Source: Gnetum montanum
Taxonomy: Eukaryota > Streptophyta > Gnetopsida > Gnetales > Gnetaceae
DNA length: 58,108 bases
NCBI GenBank assembly: GCA_015680685.1
Contig: MNCI01035193.1
Location: 75,281-133,388, forward strand
Direction of reading: 5' to 3'
Below the pieces are notes generated by a model, which was not told the DNA's origin, did not search any database, and worked only from the letters and a program-made list of their open reading frames with translations. A program made the translations under genes and the position numbers. Of this stretch, positions 22,501 to 34,640 are shown in pieces. How positions within the stretch are numbered: position 1 is the stretch's first letter; every line of letters starts with the position of its first letter.

Positions 22501-25500
22501 AGGTGTTTGTGGCATTGGTTGGCTTGGGCTCATGAAAAGGTTTTATTTGTTGAATGTTAACTAATTATTTTTTTCCTAGGCTATTAGGTTTGTAGATGAT
22601 CATGACCCTAGATAGAAAAGTCTCATAAATAATGTAAGATCCTTCCCACAATGTTTGGAATTTTGTTCGTTGGGGTACATGTGTAGGATTCCAATAAAGA
22701 ACCTTTTTGCCTAGTTGAAACTTGACTTTTCTTATTTTGAGGTCATAGCATTTCTTGTTGAATGCCTTATACGTCTCATTAGATGATAGGGCCATTAACC
22801 GATTTTTGTCTAGCAAGTTGAGACTCATCAATCATTCTTTCTATGCTAGACTTAGATCTAGGTCAAGGTCATAGGCTGTAGAGAGTGTATGAAGCTCAAA
22901 TTGGATGGGCAATGTTGGTAGTTTTCCATACACAAGCTCATAGGGAGAATAACCTATGGAAAGCTACCATGTGGAGCGATAAGCCCAAAGGGCATCATTT
23001 AATTTAGTGCTCTAGTCCCTTTGGTATTTACTAATGGTACGCATTAAGATTTCTGTAATCTCCTAATTAGTAACTTCAACTTGACCATTGGCTTGGGGGT
23101 GATATGGTGTTTTAAATTTATGTTCAACCCCTAAGAATTACATTAGCTTCCAGAAAGTGGCACTTGTAAAATGTGTTCCATTATCAAAAATTAATGCATG
23201 AGGTACACCAAACTTGTTTAAGATGTTTTGTTATACAAAACAAGTAGCAGTGGTGGATGTACAATCGATGACGGTTGCTACTTCTACCCACTTAGTACAA
23301 TAGTTAACTACGACTATTATATATGCATTTTCATTTGATAAAGATGGAATGGGACCCATAAAGTCAATGCCCCAAAAGTTGAATGGTTCAAGAGGTTATA
23401 TCCATTGTTGTGGTCCCTCCATTAGAGCTATTATTCAACCATCTCTCTAGTAATGATCACAAGCACAAATGAATTGGAGTGCATCCTTGAAGATTATTGG
23501 CCAATAATACCCTGCCATGAGGATTTTTAAGGTTGTGCATCTCCCAGCATAATGGCCTCCACAAGGACCTTCATGAGCATCCTAAAGAATGCAAAGTTGA
23601 TCAGTATCAGGGACACACCAACATACCAGGCCATCGGAACAAAATTTGTAAAGGTTTTATTAATATCCATGAAGTATTTAACCTGGTGAATAAACTATTT
23701 TTTTTCTAGTGTCCAACCCTTGCAACAGTTCTTACTTGAGTAGATAAGTGAGGATGGTGTCATACCATTTTGGTTCATTAGGCATTTTTGCATTAATAGC
23801 ACTTGCAAGGAGAGATTCATTAGGGAATTGATCAAATAAATGGCTCTCTTTCTCCTTGTCATCCCAACTTAGTTTTGATAAGTGATCCACGACTAGATTC
23901 TCCACACCTTTGCGATCTACAATTGTGAGATTGAATTCCTAAAAAATCACAAGCCAACATATGACATGAGGGCTCACTATTGGTTTGTTCATTAGAAATA
24001 TGATGACACTATGATCTGTGTGCACAAACACTTTGTAGCCAAGCACATGGTGCCTGAACTTCTCTAAAGCAAACACCACTACCATCAACTCCTTTTCTAT
24101 CATGGTCTAGTTTAGTTGTGCACCTGCAATGCTCTAGCTTGCACAGTGAATGTAATATGGATGTTTTTGATCATCCATTTGTGTAAGCATTGCCCCCAAA
24201 CTGTAATTTGATGCATCAGTCATCACATGAAACGGTCTGGACTAATCTAGTGCTTGAAGAATGGGAGTTTCAACAAGTTTTTGCTTCAACTATTGAAATG
24301 ATAACTCACATGTTGGGATCTATTTGAATGATGCATCCTTCTTCATCAATTCTACCAATGACTTGGCGATTTTGGAAAAATTCTCAATGAATTACTGGTA
24401 GTACCCAGTATGACCAAGGAATGACTGAACCTCTTTGATTATTTCAGGTTAATGGATTATTCCTTAAATGACCCTTATTTTCTTAGGATCCACCTCAATT
24501 CCTACTTTTGAAATGCAATGCCCCAAGACTATGCCTTCCTAGACCATAATATGGCTCTTTTGCCAATTGAGCTGGAGGTTTGTTTCAACACGTCTTTTTA
24601 ATACCTACTCAAGATGGTCCAAATCTTGCTTGAACATAGCTCCATAGGTAGAAAAATCATCCATAAAAAATTCTACCCCACTACTGATTTTCTGTTTAAA
24701 AATGCTGAGAACTAATTGTTAAAATGTGGTTGGGGCATTGCATAAACCAAATGGCATCTATCGGTAGGCAAAAGTATCCTAAGGACTTGTGAAAGTTTTC
24801 TTTGCCTAGTCCTTTGGTGCAATCCAAATTTGGTTATAGCCACTATAACCATCAAGAAAACTATAATAGCCATGCCCCGAAATGATGTCCAACACTTGGT
24901 TGATGAAAGGTAATAGAAAATGATCCTTGAAAGTTACCATGTTGAGCAGTCAGAAATCAATGCACACCCACCATTTGCCTCATTTCTTTGGCATGATCAT
25001 GAGAGGGCTAACCCACTTACTATCTATGACAGGGTAGATGAATCCCACTTTGAGGAGTTGTTCAATCTAATCTTTGACAATCTATTTTAACTTGGGATTC
25101 AAATGTCGTTTCGGCTTAATGACAGGGTCAGTGTATATTTGGTGCTGGCATATTCTTGGATCTATCCCAATGAGTTTGGAATATGACCAGAAAAAGGATA
25201 CTAAAACTTTTTCCAAAAATTTTATGAATATTTTCTTTCGTTCTACATTAGGCTTACCATTAATGATAACCGACCTTCCATTTTTAAAAAATACATACTC
25301 CATTCTAGCTAGTAGCATTTTTAATTCAAGGGGTTCTTGTTTAAAATTGTCAAGAATTTTCAGCTCACCCCAATTGAAATCATCATTTACTCCTTTAGAG
25401 AGCTAGTGGTGAACTTGCTCCAGTTCATGCATACTTGCAACGTACTTGTACGTTAGGCCTTCTGTAGGTTCTATGCATAATGTACTATTGCTAGTATCAA

Positions 25501-26200
25501 CTGTCAACCATTGGGTATCCTCTTGTTTTGTGGCTACTATGTATAGACATCTTTGGATATCAGCTTCTGGTGCACACTGCTTTCATGCAGAGATAGATGT
25601 TTGATTTGCTAATCATAACCTCTACACATAATGGCACCCTGAATCGCTATATACGATACATGGAACTCTCTTCTTCTTGATTTTTCCAAATTCATTTTCT
25701 TTTGATATCTCCAAGGAAAGATCTCTAATGCCCATTTTAGCATCCATAGTGCTTAGCCACGCCCTTACCATAATAATTGGAAAGTCCCCCTTATAGTTCT
25801 CCACTTTGATTACCAGGAAATTAGTGGGATATAACCACCTAGAAATGGTGGTGACAATGTCTTCAATAAGTCCTAATGGAATAGTGATGGACTAGTCTAC
25901 TACTTCCAGTTGGATATTGCTCTTCTTCAAAGGAGGAAGGTTCCACATTGTGTACATCTCATGTGAGATCAAATTAACACCAGAACCAGAGTCAAGAAGA
26001 GCTTTTCAAGGCTCATTCCCAGCAATCTACAAGTAAACTAGGGGACTCTTGGGATCAGCTAATTTTCTGGGTAGGTTACTAGCTCAAATCTAGTCAGATA
26101 TAACATGTGTCAACATTATAGTATGGATTCAAGAAGGATTTTGATTTGAAGGGGACTTGGATAGAGAGGAAATATAGGAAGGTGGAGGAGTAGGGTTACC
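22501..26200 (-). pseudogene. pol of element B: protease, RT, RNase H, integrase (best-preserved copy)
   Basis: On the minus strand: protease LLDSGSGVNLISHEMY near 25990; pre-RT block FFWSYSKLIGIDPRICQH (25082-25318); RT YSFLDGYSGYNQI near 24860 and MPFGLCNAP near 24740, with intact active site FMDDFSTYG near 24660; RNase H DASNYSLGAML near 24210 and GYKVFVHTDHS near 24030; integrase HHCC region 23590-23430, WGIDFMGPI near 23360, DNGTHFTSATFW near 23180, YHPQANGQVE near 23095, LWAYRSTW near 22990. The last block ends at 22565. These read as an Athila-type Ty3/gypsy polyprotein that synthesises and integrates the cDNA. Stops, mainly at former Trp, Gln and Arg codons, make it inactive. Confidence 0.88.
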
Positions 26201-28613
26201 AACCACTAATGTGTTTGAGGGCTTTGGTGGATTGCGAGGTCAGAAGAAGGGCCTTATTTTCGTTCATGGTTCTGACTTGTTGGATGAGTTAAATGATTGT
26301 AGGTTAATTTCCCTCATAGCATTCCTTTGTTGTGGTTGTGCAGGTAATTCACCCTACATGGACAAAGCAAGTAGTAGTTGTGTAGGAGGTGGAGGAGAAG
26401 GTGTAGGAATAGGAGGTACATGAGGGTAGTAGGTGGTATTCCTCCTTGGATAGGGCAATTGGTATGTTTTAGAAGGGTAGTGGTGAGATTGGTAAATAAA
26501 AATATGACCAGAGGAGTCCCTTGGAGATGAAGGTTGCTGAACATAGTAACTGTAGGGATCTAGTTGCGGGTAAGGGTATTGCTACCTTGGAGGTGGCAAT
26601 GCCCATGATTGTGATTGTTGCCATTGCTAGTATAATTCATAGGGTTGTGGAGGAGTTCCACTTGGATAGTATTGTTGGGGTTGGTGGAATTGTCAAGGGT
26701 TTCCTTGTGGATAAGATAATCTTTTGGGTGTTTGCCTTTGTGCAAGTTGCGGATGTAAGGCATACACCCTAGATTCTTACAAGTCTAATACAATTGGAAA
26801 ACATCCCTTAGGATGCTCATACTAGAAAACATTACATCCACCATCATCATCTGAATCACTATCCATAGCCATCTTTATTGCAACTATCTTACCTTTACCC
26901 TTAGATTTGGCACATTCAGCTTCCTTACATCTTCGACCCTTTTGCTCACCATCTTGCTCCTTGGACTCTTCAGCAATTTTTAAAATAGCTTGAAACCTTT
27001 TGTCTATGGAGTCCCATAATTGGTAAACCTTAGCTGATATTTCTAATTACAATTTCTAGAATGGCAAGGTTTTCTGATTCACCACCTCATCTATGGCAAA
27101 TTCATCCTCATTGTCACAAAATCTAACCCCCTTCTTTTGAATAGAAGGATCTCTGTTGTATTATTCTACACTTTCACATTTTCTCAACTCTCCCTCCTCC
27201 TTGGCTATTTGCTCAATTAATTTCTGAATCCAACAGGTGCTCAACTCTATCAATCTCCCTTGGGCATGGACACCAAGGATTTTCTTGGTTTTAGACCTTA
27301 ACTTGTCTATGATATGGTGAAGCTGATCAAGCTGAGAGTATCCATGGTTGGGACACTGATGTAATAGAGAGTAGTATTGGCCAATAGCAACATCCAAGGG
27401 CTCATGATTTTTTTGTTTCCACCCTTGAATTTGTTTCCTTAGATTGGATACTCGAGAGTACATTTGATATTTGTCATTGAATAGTTCCAACATTGTACTC
27501 CACCACCTAATTAATTCTGGTTCTAAGGATCGATATTAACTTTCTGCTTCTTTTATAAGTGTCCTTGGAAATAATTTCAACTTTTCTAGTTATTTTCTAT
27601 GTTTTCTAAGGTGCATGCATCTTGGAAGGCCTGGAGATGATTTTGTAGATTAGCATCATATCCTCCCTCAAACTAAGAAATATTGTTCATATCTAGCCTC
27701 TTTATTTTGCTATCCTTTACATGCCTTGTTGGAATCCTCACAACCTTTGCAATATTTAACATGCCCCAAGTAGGAAGTAGAGGTTCATCAAGGCCACAAT
27801 GGTGGTGCCTACGATGTTCTCTACTAGCCCTTCTTTCTTGATGTTGGGCCTCGCTGGATTGTCCATGTCTTCGATCATGATTGTCCCAATGGTCCCTTCT
27901 GTTATTTTGGTCCTGTCGTTCACCTCCATCATGGTTATTCCTTCTACGACCATGATTTGAACTAGATGAAGAAGAAGATGATGACAAAGAGAAAGAATAA
28001 GGGGAACTTTCTCCACATTGATGCCTATCACCTTTCCTTTTATGCTTGTGACCATGATCATGATCATGATCTCCTTTGTCCTCTTTTCTTGACTTACTTT
28101 TCTAGATCCATTTTTTTCATTGGATCTATTTTGACCAAAACTTGGATTATGGATTGTGGATTGTACATTTTGGTTGAGGGCTCCTTGAATAAAGTCAAAG
28201 AGAGGAGAATCATTAAAGAAATGATCACCTTCATCAATTAGGTCAAGAGGAGGTGGAAATATGTTTGATCCCTTGCCCTTTATAAGCTTATGTTGGTGCT
28301 CCAGGTGCTGATCCCTTAATCTTTGTGCTTTAGTGGAATGATAATCCGTTGAGTCAGGATCTCACATCTCATATTCTCCATGGAGATATTAAAGCCCATG
28401 TCATGTGAGCATTAGTTGGAGCATTGCTAGAAAAGATTGATCAGGTGGCAACACAATGTTGCCTTCTATATCACACCATTACATTAGTTCATCTTAATGT
28501 AAGATGAAGGTAAAGTCTGGTACATACTCATTAGGATGAGCATATACCATCTAGTATTGTTGAGGTACTTGAACTACCCTAGGTGGAGATGGGCTTCTAT
28601 GAGAAGAAGATAT
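26201..28613 (-). pseudogene. gag of element B
   Basis: Aligns with gag A over its whole length. The start codon is lost: the minus strand reads ATATCTTCTTCTCATAG at 28613, where A has ATGTCTTCTTCTCATAG. Readable parts are a Ser-rich and Arg/His-rich linker (27673-27987), the capsid-like block MLELFNDKYQMYSRVSNLRKQ (27400-27493), the RFCDNEDEFA stretch near 27110 and a Pro/Tyr/Gln-rich tail (26314-26763). The frame is broken by several stops. Confidence 0.85.
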
Positions 28614-28755
28614 TTTATGTTAATAAATAGTGTGCAGTTAAGGTTTAATTTAATGATAATAATAATTTTTTTAATTTTGTAGGATTTAAGTTTTAGGGTT
28701 TGAACAATGAGATTACTAAGTTTTACTAGGTTTAGATAGTGCACGAAGAACTATA

Positions 28756-28774
28756 GTTCCCAACAACGACACCA
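28756..28774 (-). other. Primer-binding site, tRNA-Asp type (element B)
   Basis: Minus strand TGGTGTCGTTGTTGGGAAC against TGGCGCCGTTGCCGGGGAC: 14 of 19 agree and all five differences are transitions of the deamination type. Confidence 0.8.
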
Positions 28775-28775
28775 A

Positions 28776-29661
28776 TTATGAGTGGCAAGGTACCTCTATG
28801 CCCAACCATATGAATCACAAGTGTTTACGTGCAATCCGATCAAATTCCGTAGACTATAGTTACTAAGTACACTAGAGCTAAATAACATGTAGATGTTGTT
28901 TATTCATTCTATTCCCAGTCCCACTTGTGGAATGTAATTGTATGGTTAAGTGTAACTGAGGCATATGATTTTTATTATTTTGTGTTTTTATGGAATTACT
29001 CACCTAGAATAAGAATAAAAGTAAGAGTGATCAAAAGTAAAAGCAATTAATTGATAAGTAAACTAAAGTCTAATTTAACCTAACACAAGTAACTATTCCC
29101 ACTTCCTGAACACATCCTAAACTTCGTGCAAACACTGCTAGGCTATTAAACGCTAATCGTTTCTGAGCTAAGAAGTGTCACACGTATGCTTGAAGGGGTC
29201 ATGCTTGTGTAATTTAACAATTTGCTTAATTGATCAAAACTAATTGCTACATAAATAACATTAATTTAAATTGCACAAAATAGCAATATGTAAATGCATA
29301 AGAAAGAAAATCTTAAGTGCTGCAAGGAATGGATCAAAGAGCTCGTCTTTATTGCCAACACAATGGTGTGCTCAGGTACATCAATGCTTGAATAAATATC
29401 TGTTCACACTTAGGCCTCCTACTACGGGCACTTGGAAAATATTCTAACTTTCAAAGAGACAAACTACAAGAGCTTCACTACTGACTACTAAAAACTTACC
29501 CCCAATTGTGCACTTGGGTGCTATATTTATAGACCCGAGAGTAACCCTGCGATATCGAATGTACAATATTACATCTTAGGTCGTGATATCATATACCCAA
29601 TATCATGTACCTGATATTGTGGCCACCCTAATATCAGAGTGATGAAAAACACAATTTATCA
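28776..29661 (-). repeat. 5' LTR of element B (886 bp, reverse)
   Basis: Minus strand starts TGATAAATTGTG at 29661 and ends GGTACCTTGCCACTCATAA at 28776. Both ends and the order of TATA, AATAAAG and the primer site match LTR A. Its outer end abuts E's LTR (ATGCCCATTTCAC), which proves insertion into E. Confidence 0.88.
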
Positions 29662-29788
29662 ATGCCCATTTCACCTCCTAGAGGATTAGTGCATTGGAGA
29701 ATAATAGGTCTACGAAATTCGACCAAATCGCACTTGAACACCTTAGTGATTCGTATGGTTGGGCATAGGGGTACCTCATTGCTCATCA
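29662..29788 (+). repeat. 5' LTR of element E, second part
   Basis: ATGCCCATTTCACCTCCTAG through GGGGTACCTCATTGCTCATCA matches the last 127 bases of the LTR at 33852-34604 (ATGCCCATTTCACTTCCTAG...). It is the end of the LTR begun at 13120 and is followed by E's primer site. Confidence 0.85.
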
Positions 29789-29789
29789 T

Positions 29790-29808
29790 CGGTGCCATTT
29801 TTGGGGAC
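29790..29808 (+). other. Primer-binding site, tRNA-Asp type (element E)
   Basis: CGGTGCCATTTTTGGGGAC matches the tRNA-Asp complement at 13 of 19 positions. Five of the six differences are transitions. Confidence 0.7.
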
Positions 29809-29947
29809 ATTTTAGTTGTTATGTGTGTTATTTAGGATCTATTGAAAGTTATTCAAAATCACTAGAATGAACCCTAGTGTCATATCACACTTTAAAATAA
29901 TGACAACAATATTTAGAAGCACACTGTATTTTTTTCTCTAACATAAA

Positions 29948-32300
29948 ATGTCTTCTTCTCACAAGAGCGATTCTCTACCCAAGTTTGATGAAGTACATCA
30001 ACAAGTTCCCCAATAATATCGAGTGGTATATGCTCATCTTAATGAGTATGTACCAAATTTCACCTTCATCCTATATCAAGATGAATAACTATGGTGACAT
30101 GACATGAAGGGAAACATCATGTTGCTACTTGATCAATCTATTCCTACGATGCTTCAACAACTGCTTATATGATGAGGTCTCTAGGAACTTGATGCTAAGT
30201 ATGTTGTGCAAAATACTGACACTAGAGATTATTATCCCACTAAGGAACAACATCTACAAGATCAGTAGCTAGAAAAACACCATGAATCTGCAAAGGGAAA
30301 AGGATTTAATGATTCTTCATTCCTGCTATACCATAAATATGGTGGAAAACCCTTCTCCAGGGGGTTTCCATTTAGTGAAATTTCTCTCTTTGAATTTGGT
30401 GAAGGAGGTAAAAAATAAAACCTATAGTCCATGATTTACAATCCTAGTTCTAGTAAGAATGGATCCAATGAGAAAGAAGGATCAAAAGAGGCAAGTTAAG
30501 GCAAGGATGTAGATAAGAAACAAGATCATGATCATGATCACAATCACCAAAGAGGTGGTAGTAGGCACCATGATGGTGCTAGTTCTTCTTCTTCACCTTC
30601 GTCATCATCATCATCATCATCTAGCTCTAATCCCAAATGTAGGGGGCGTGACCATGATGAAGGTAACCGATGGGACCAAAATAATCGGAGGGACCATCGA
30701 GCAAAGTAAGATCTAAAGTGCAAACATTCAAGAGAGGCCCACTCCCATGAATGAAGGAGTAGAAGAGGGCATCATAGGCACAAAAATCTAGGTTTTAATG
30801 AGCCTTTTCTTGCTACCTGGAGTATGCTCAATATCATAGACAAAATATGAATTCCAACAAGGCATGTAAAAGATAGTCAGATTAAAAGGCTAAACATGAA
30901 CAATATCCCTTGATTTGAAGGAGGATATAACTTAGATCTACAGAACCATCTCCAAGATTTTCAAGNAAACAATTCAAGCATCGTACTCCATCATCTAAGA
31001 GATTTCAATTCTAAGAATTGGTACCAATTTTCTACTTCTTTAATGTGTGTCCTTGGGAACAAATTAGTTTTTTCCACTTATTTTCTATATTTTGCAAGGC
31101 ACATGCATCTTGAAAATCTTGGAGATGGTTCTGTAGATCTAAGTTATATCCTCCTTCAAATCAAGGGATATTGTTCATGTTTAGCCTTTTAATCTGACTA
31201 TCTTTTACATGCCTTGTTGGAATTCATATTTTGTCTATGATATTGAGCATACTCCAGGTAGCAAGAAAAGGCTCATTAAAACCTAGATTTTTGTGCCTAT
31301 GATGCCCTCTTCTACTCCTTCATTCATGGGAGTGGGCCTCTCTTGAATGTTTGCACTTTAGATCTTACTTTGCTCGATGGTCCCTCCGATTATTTTGGTC
31401 CCATCGGTTACCTTCATCATGGTCACGCCCCCTACATTTGGGATTAGAGCTAGATGATGATGATGATGATGACGAAGNTGAATAGGAAAACCTTGTTGCT
31501 CCAAAAATTTTAATTCAAAATTATAGCCAAGGTTGATTAGTTATGGGAATCCATGGATAGCAAATTTCAAGCTTTCCTAAACATTGCTAAAGAGTCTAAT
31601 GAATAAGGTAGTGATCATGAGCACAAAAGGCACAAGAAAGCTAAACGTGCTATTCAAAAAGGTAAGAACAAGATTGCTATAATGGTGGATGTGACATCTG
31701 CCAGTATGAACATCCTAAGGGATGTTGCCCCATAGTTTTACACTTATAGGAGTTTGGAGTACATGCTTTGAATCCATGACTAGTACGAAGGAAAACACTA
31801 AGAAGATTGACTTATCCTCAAGGTAATTCTACCAACAACAATAATATTATCCAAGTGGAACTCCATTGCAACCATATGAGTAATACCAATAGTGCCAGCA
31901 ACCATAGTTATGGGTACTAGTACCACCAAGGTAGTAATACCCTTACAAAAAACCTAATTCATATGGGTACTATGTTTAGTAGCCCTTGTCTCCACATGAC
32001 TCTTCCAGTCATGTTTCTACTTTCCAATATTACTACCACCCTTCTAATTATTATCGAACTCATTCCCCACATGCAAGAAGGAATACTACCTTTTATCCTT
32101 ATCCTTCTCCTATCCCTACACATCTTCCTTGTTCCTTTGCACAGCTACCACTTACTCCATCTATGTAGGGTGAACTCCCAGTTCAACTGCAAAAATGCAA
32201 CACTACCAAGGCCATTAACCTACACCTGGTTCATCAATCGAGTGGTTCAAATATGTGATCAAAGAAAAGACCTTTCTTCCAACCCAACAGTCTACCTAAG
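29948..32300 (+). pseudogene. gag of element E, disrupted by an inverted assembly segment
   Basis: Begins ATGTCTTCTTCTCACAAG and reads YRVVYAHLNEYVPNFTFIL, as in A and D. A His/Arg-rich linker with an eight-to-ten-serine run (30580-30630) and the capsid-like block IKRLNMNNIP.FEGGYNLD (30880-30950) follow. At 30966 the frame is cut by an N and continues in the reverse strand until the N at 31478. It resumes with the block equivalent to A at 16190 (FQAFLNIAKESNE) and the Tyr/Pro/Ser-rich tail to about 32300. About 360 bases of gag are absent between the two breaks. Confidence 0.8.
30597..31477. repeat. Perfect 369-bp inverted repeat bounded by single Ns (probable flipped contig)
   Basis: 30597-30965 is the exact reverse complement of 31109-31477 with equal lengths and no difference seen by eye. 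The arms are separated by 143 bases, and an N sits at 30966 and at 31478. The reverse complement of 30967-31477 reads as a gag segment overlapping and extending the left contig. Other repeats here differ by 10-25%, so this looks like an assembly error rather than biology. Confidence 0.85.
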
Positions 32301-33208
32301 CCCTCAAACACACATGCAGATGACAACCCTATTCCTTCGTCTACATATATATCAACTTTCTTTGAGTCCTCTTCAAACCAGATACTACCTAGGATCCATA
32401 CTAGGATGCTTACTCATGTTGTATTTGATTGGATAGGTGTTGGAAACCTTCCCAAGAAATTAGCTAATCCTAGAAGTCCTCTCATTTATTTATAGATTGT
32501 TGGGAATGAACCATGCAAAGCTCTTCATGATTCAGGTTCTAGTGTCAACCTAATTTTTCATGAGATGTATACTATGTGGAACCTCCTTCCTCTCAAGAAG
32601 AGTAATATCATATTAGAATTGGTAGACTAGTCCATCACTATTCTATTGGAACTAGTGAAAGACATTGTGACCACTGTCTGTGGGTGATTTTATCCTACTA
32701 ATTTCCTATTGATCAATGTGGAGAAATGTAAAGGGGACTTCCCAATCATTATGGGAAGGACATGGATAAGCATGATTGATGTAAGAATGGTCATCAAAGA
32801 TCTTTCCCTAGAAATATCTAAAGAAAATGCATTCAAGAAGATTGAGAAGAAGCAAGTTCCATGCATCACATATAATTGATACAGGGTGTAATTATGTGTA
32901 AAAACTCTAGGTAGTGAAATAAGCATCCATCTCTACATGCAAGCAGTGTGTAGTAGAAGCATAAATTCAAAGGAGTCTATATGTAGCAACCACAAAACAA
33001 GAGGGCATTTAGTGGTTGACCGCTAATTTTGAAAGTAGCACATTTTGCATGGAACTAATTGAGAGCCTAACATGCACATATGTTGTAGGCATGGATGAAT
33101 TAGAGCATGTTCATCACCAACTCTCTAATGATGCAAATGATGATACCTATTGGGAAGAGTTGGAAATTCCTAAAAATTTCAAGCAAGATCCCCTTGAACT
33201 AAAAACAC
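32301..33208 (+). pseudogene. Protease and pre-RT linker of element E; rest of pol deleted
   Basis: The translation has LHDSGSSVNLIFHEMYTMWN near 32530, an aspartic protease active-site block, then FPIIMGRTWISMIDVRMVIKDLSLEISKEN (32740-32830). The linker ELEHVHHQLSNDANDDTYWEELEIP lies within the open frame at 33016-33273. At 33209 the sequence jumps to the 3' region, so RT, RNase H and integrase (about 3.3 kb) are missing. E is therefore a deletion derivative that needed help to move. Confidence 0.8.
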
Positions 33209-33258
33209 TAGGGGGTGAACTAAATTTCAAGCACTCTTATGTATTAGGGGGTGAACTA
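33209..33258 (+). repeat. Deletion junction with duplicated filler sequence in element E
   Basis: The 14-mer TAGGGGGTGAACTA occurs at 33209-33222 and 33245-33258. The bases between begin AAATTTCAAGCA, which also occurs just upstream at 33174-33185. The second 14-mer belongs to the 3' region (compare TAGGGGATGGACTA near 21482). Confidence 0.7.
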
Positions 33259-33851
33259 GTCTTAGGATGGTGATGTGAAGTCACTGAACATGATTGGTTT
33301 TGTTCTAGACTAATGATGGATTTTATTAAGTCATTTAACCATGAAATTCACAAGGACTTTATGTGACCTTAATTAGGAACTCCATTCCACTCTCGTCCAT
33401 CTATGTTTTTTATGTCTCACCTCACTACCATTTTCATGTTCTTGTTCGATGTTCTAGTTTGATGTGTTGAAATTATTAGGTAGTTTCTTTCAAGTTTTTG
33501 TATTTAACATTCCGTGACCATTAATCATCCATGGAGCCCATGAACTTTTTGGTTTGAAGTTATGTAAGGAAATTAAAGGCCTGTGCCTACTTTGGGGAGG
33601 ATCTACTTGCATATCTTTTGGTTGGGTTAGTTAAGTTCTTTATCCTTAAACATTCTCATAATCAAATCCTTTTGCATTCCCCATCAATGACATCCAATTA
33701 TGCGCATCTTCACAACATTGTTTAGTGAACTTTCCTTTTTATTGTTGTGAATTATTACACCATCTTCAACTATTTCCTTGTATTGAACTTTTTCAAATTT
33801 AATGAACCGCTTATTCATGTTACCCTATTTGTCAATCTTCCTACTAATACT
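33259..33851 (+). other. 3' non-coding region of element E, truncated
   Basis: Aligns with A from about 21490 (CACTGAACATGATTGGTTTTG) to about 22085 (TTCCTACTAATA). It stops at about 33851, before the polypurine tract. The deletion runs into the 3' LTR. Confidence 0.7.
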
Positions 33852-34604
33852 AACAAAAATATTTGATATTGGGTATATGTTGGCCTATAAATATAGCACT
33901 CGGGCTCATGATTTTCATATAGTTTTTATCATAAAGTAACAAAGTTCTTATAGTTTAGTCATTCCAAAGTTAGAATATTTTTTGAGTGCCCGCAGTAGGA
34001 GTCTAAGTATGTATGGACCTTTATTCAAGCATTGATGTACCTAAGCACAGCAGTGTGATGGGAATAAAGACAACCCCTTTTGATAATCCTTGCAACACTA
34101 AGAATAGATTAATGTTTTATTTAATGCATTTATCATTTATGCATTTTACTTTAATGCATTTTAATTAAGAAATTAATTTCTAGTTGTTAATGAACACAAT
34201 CATGACCACTTCAAGCATACAAGTAGCACTTGGTAATTCAAAAATGCTTAATGTTTGGTAACTTAGTAGTGCTACATGTGTTCAGGAGAGTGGGAACAGG
34301 TTGTGTTAGGCTAGCTAGGTAGTCAAATAATTAGATATTAAATTCCTCTACCTTCCATTCTTATTTTATGTAATTAAACTTACAAAACATAAAATGATAA
34401 AAATCATATACCTCAGTAACACTTAACCATATACTTGTACTTCACGAGTGGAACTAAGAAGACAATGAACATTCTCAATGCCCATTTCACTTCCTAGAAG
34501 ATTAGTGCATTAGATAACTATAGGTCCATAGAATTTGACTGGATTACACGTGAGTGCCTTAGTGATTCAGACGGTTGGGCTTAGGGGTACCTTGCCACTC
34601 AGTA
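33852..34604 (+). repeat. 3' LTR of element E, first ~90 bases missing
   Basis: Matches the split LTR at 13120-13646 plus 29662-29788 from GATATTGGGTATATG to GGGGTACCTTGCCACTCAGTA. It contains CCTATAAATATAGC and GGGAATAAAGAC. The following bases AAACG compare with AAAAG before 13120, a possible 5-bp target duplication with one mismatch. Confidence 0.8.
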
Positions 34605-34640
34605 AAACGTTATGGCCATTTCAAGTTGCAAAAAATCTCA

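Noticed and set aside
13647-29661. Giant DNA transposon with long terminal inverted repeats
   Set aside because: The arms are complete LTR-gag-pol units with tRNA-Asp primer sites and no transposase. The outer ends are LTR starts, so this is two retroelements back to back.
31963-32436. Plus-strand frame of 157 codons in element E
   Set aside because: It overlaps the Tyr/Pro/Ser-rich gag tail in another frame. The gag-like frame (SPHDSSSHVSTFQYYYHPSN, from 31986) aligns with A and B; the longer one is rich in Leu/Ile/Thr from TAY codons read off-frame.
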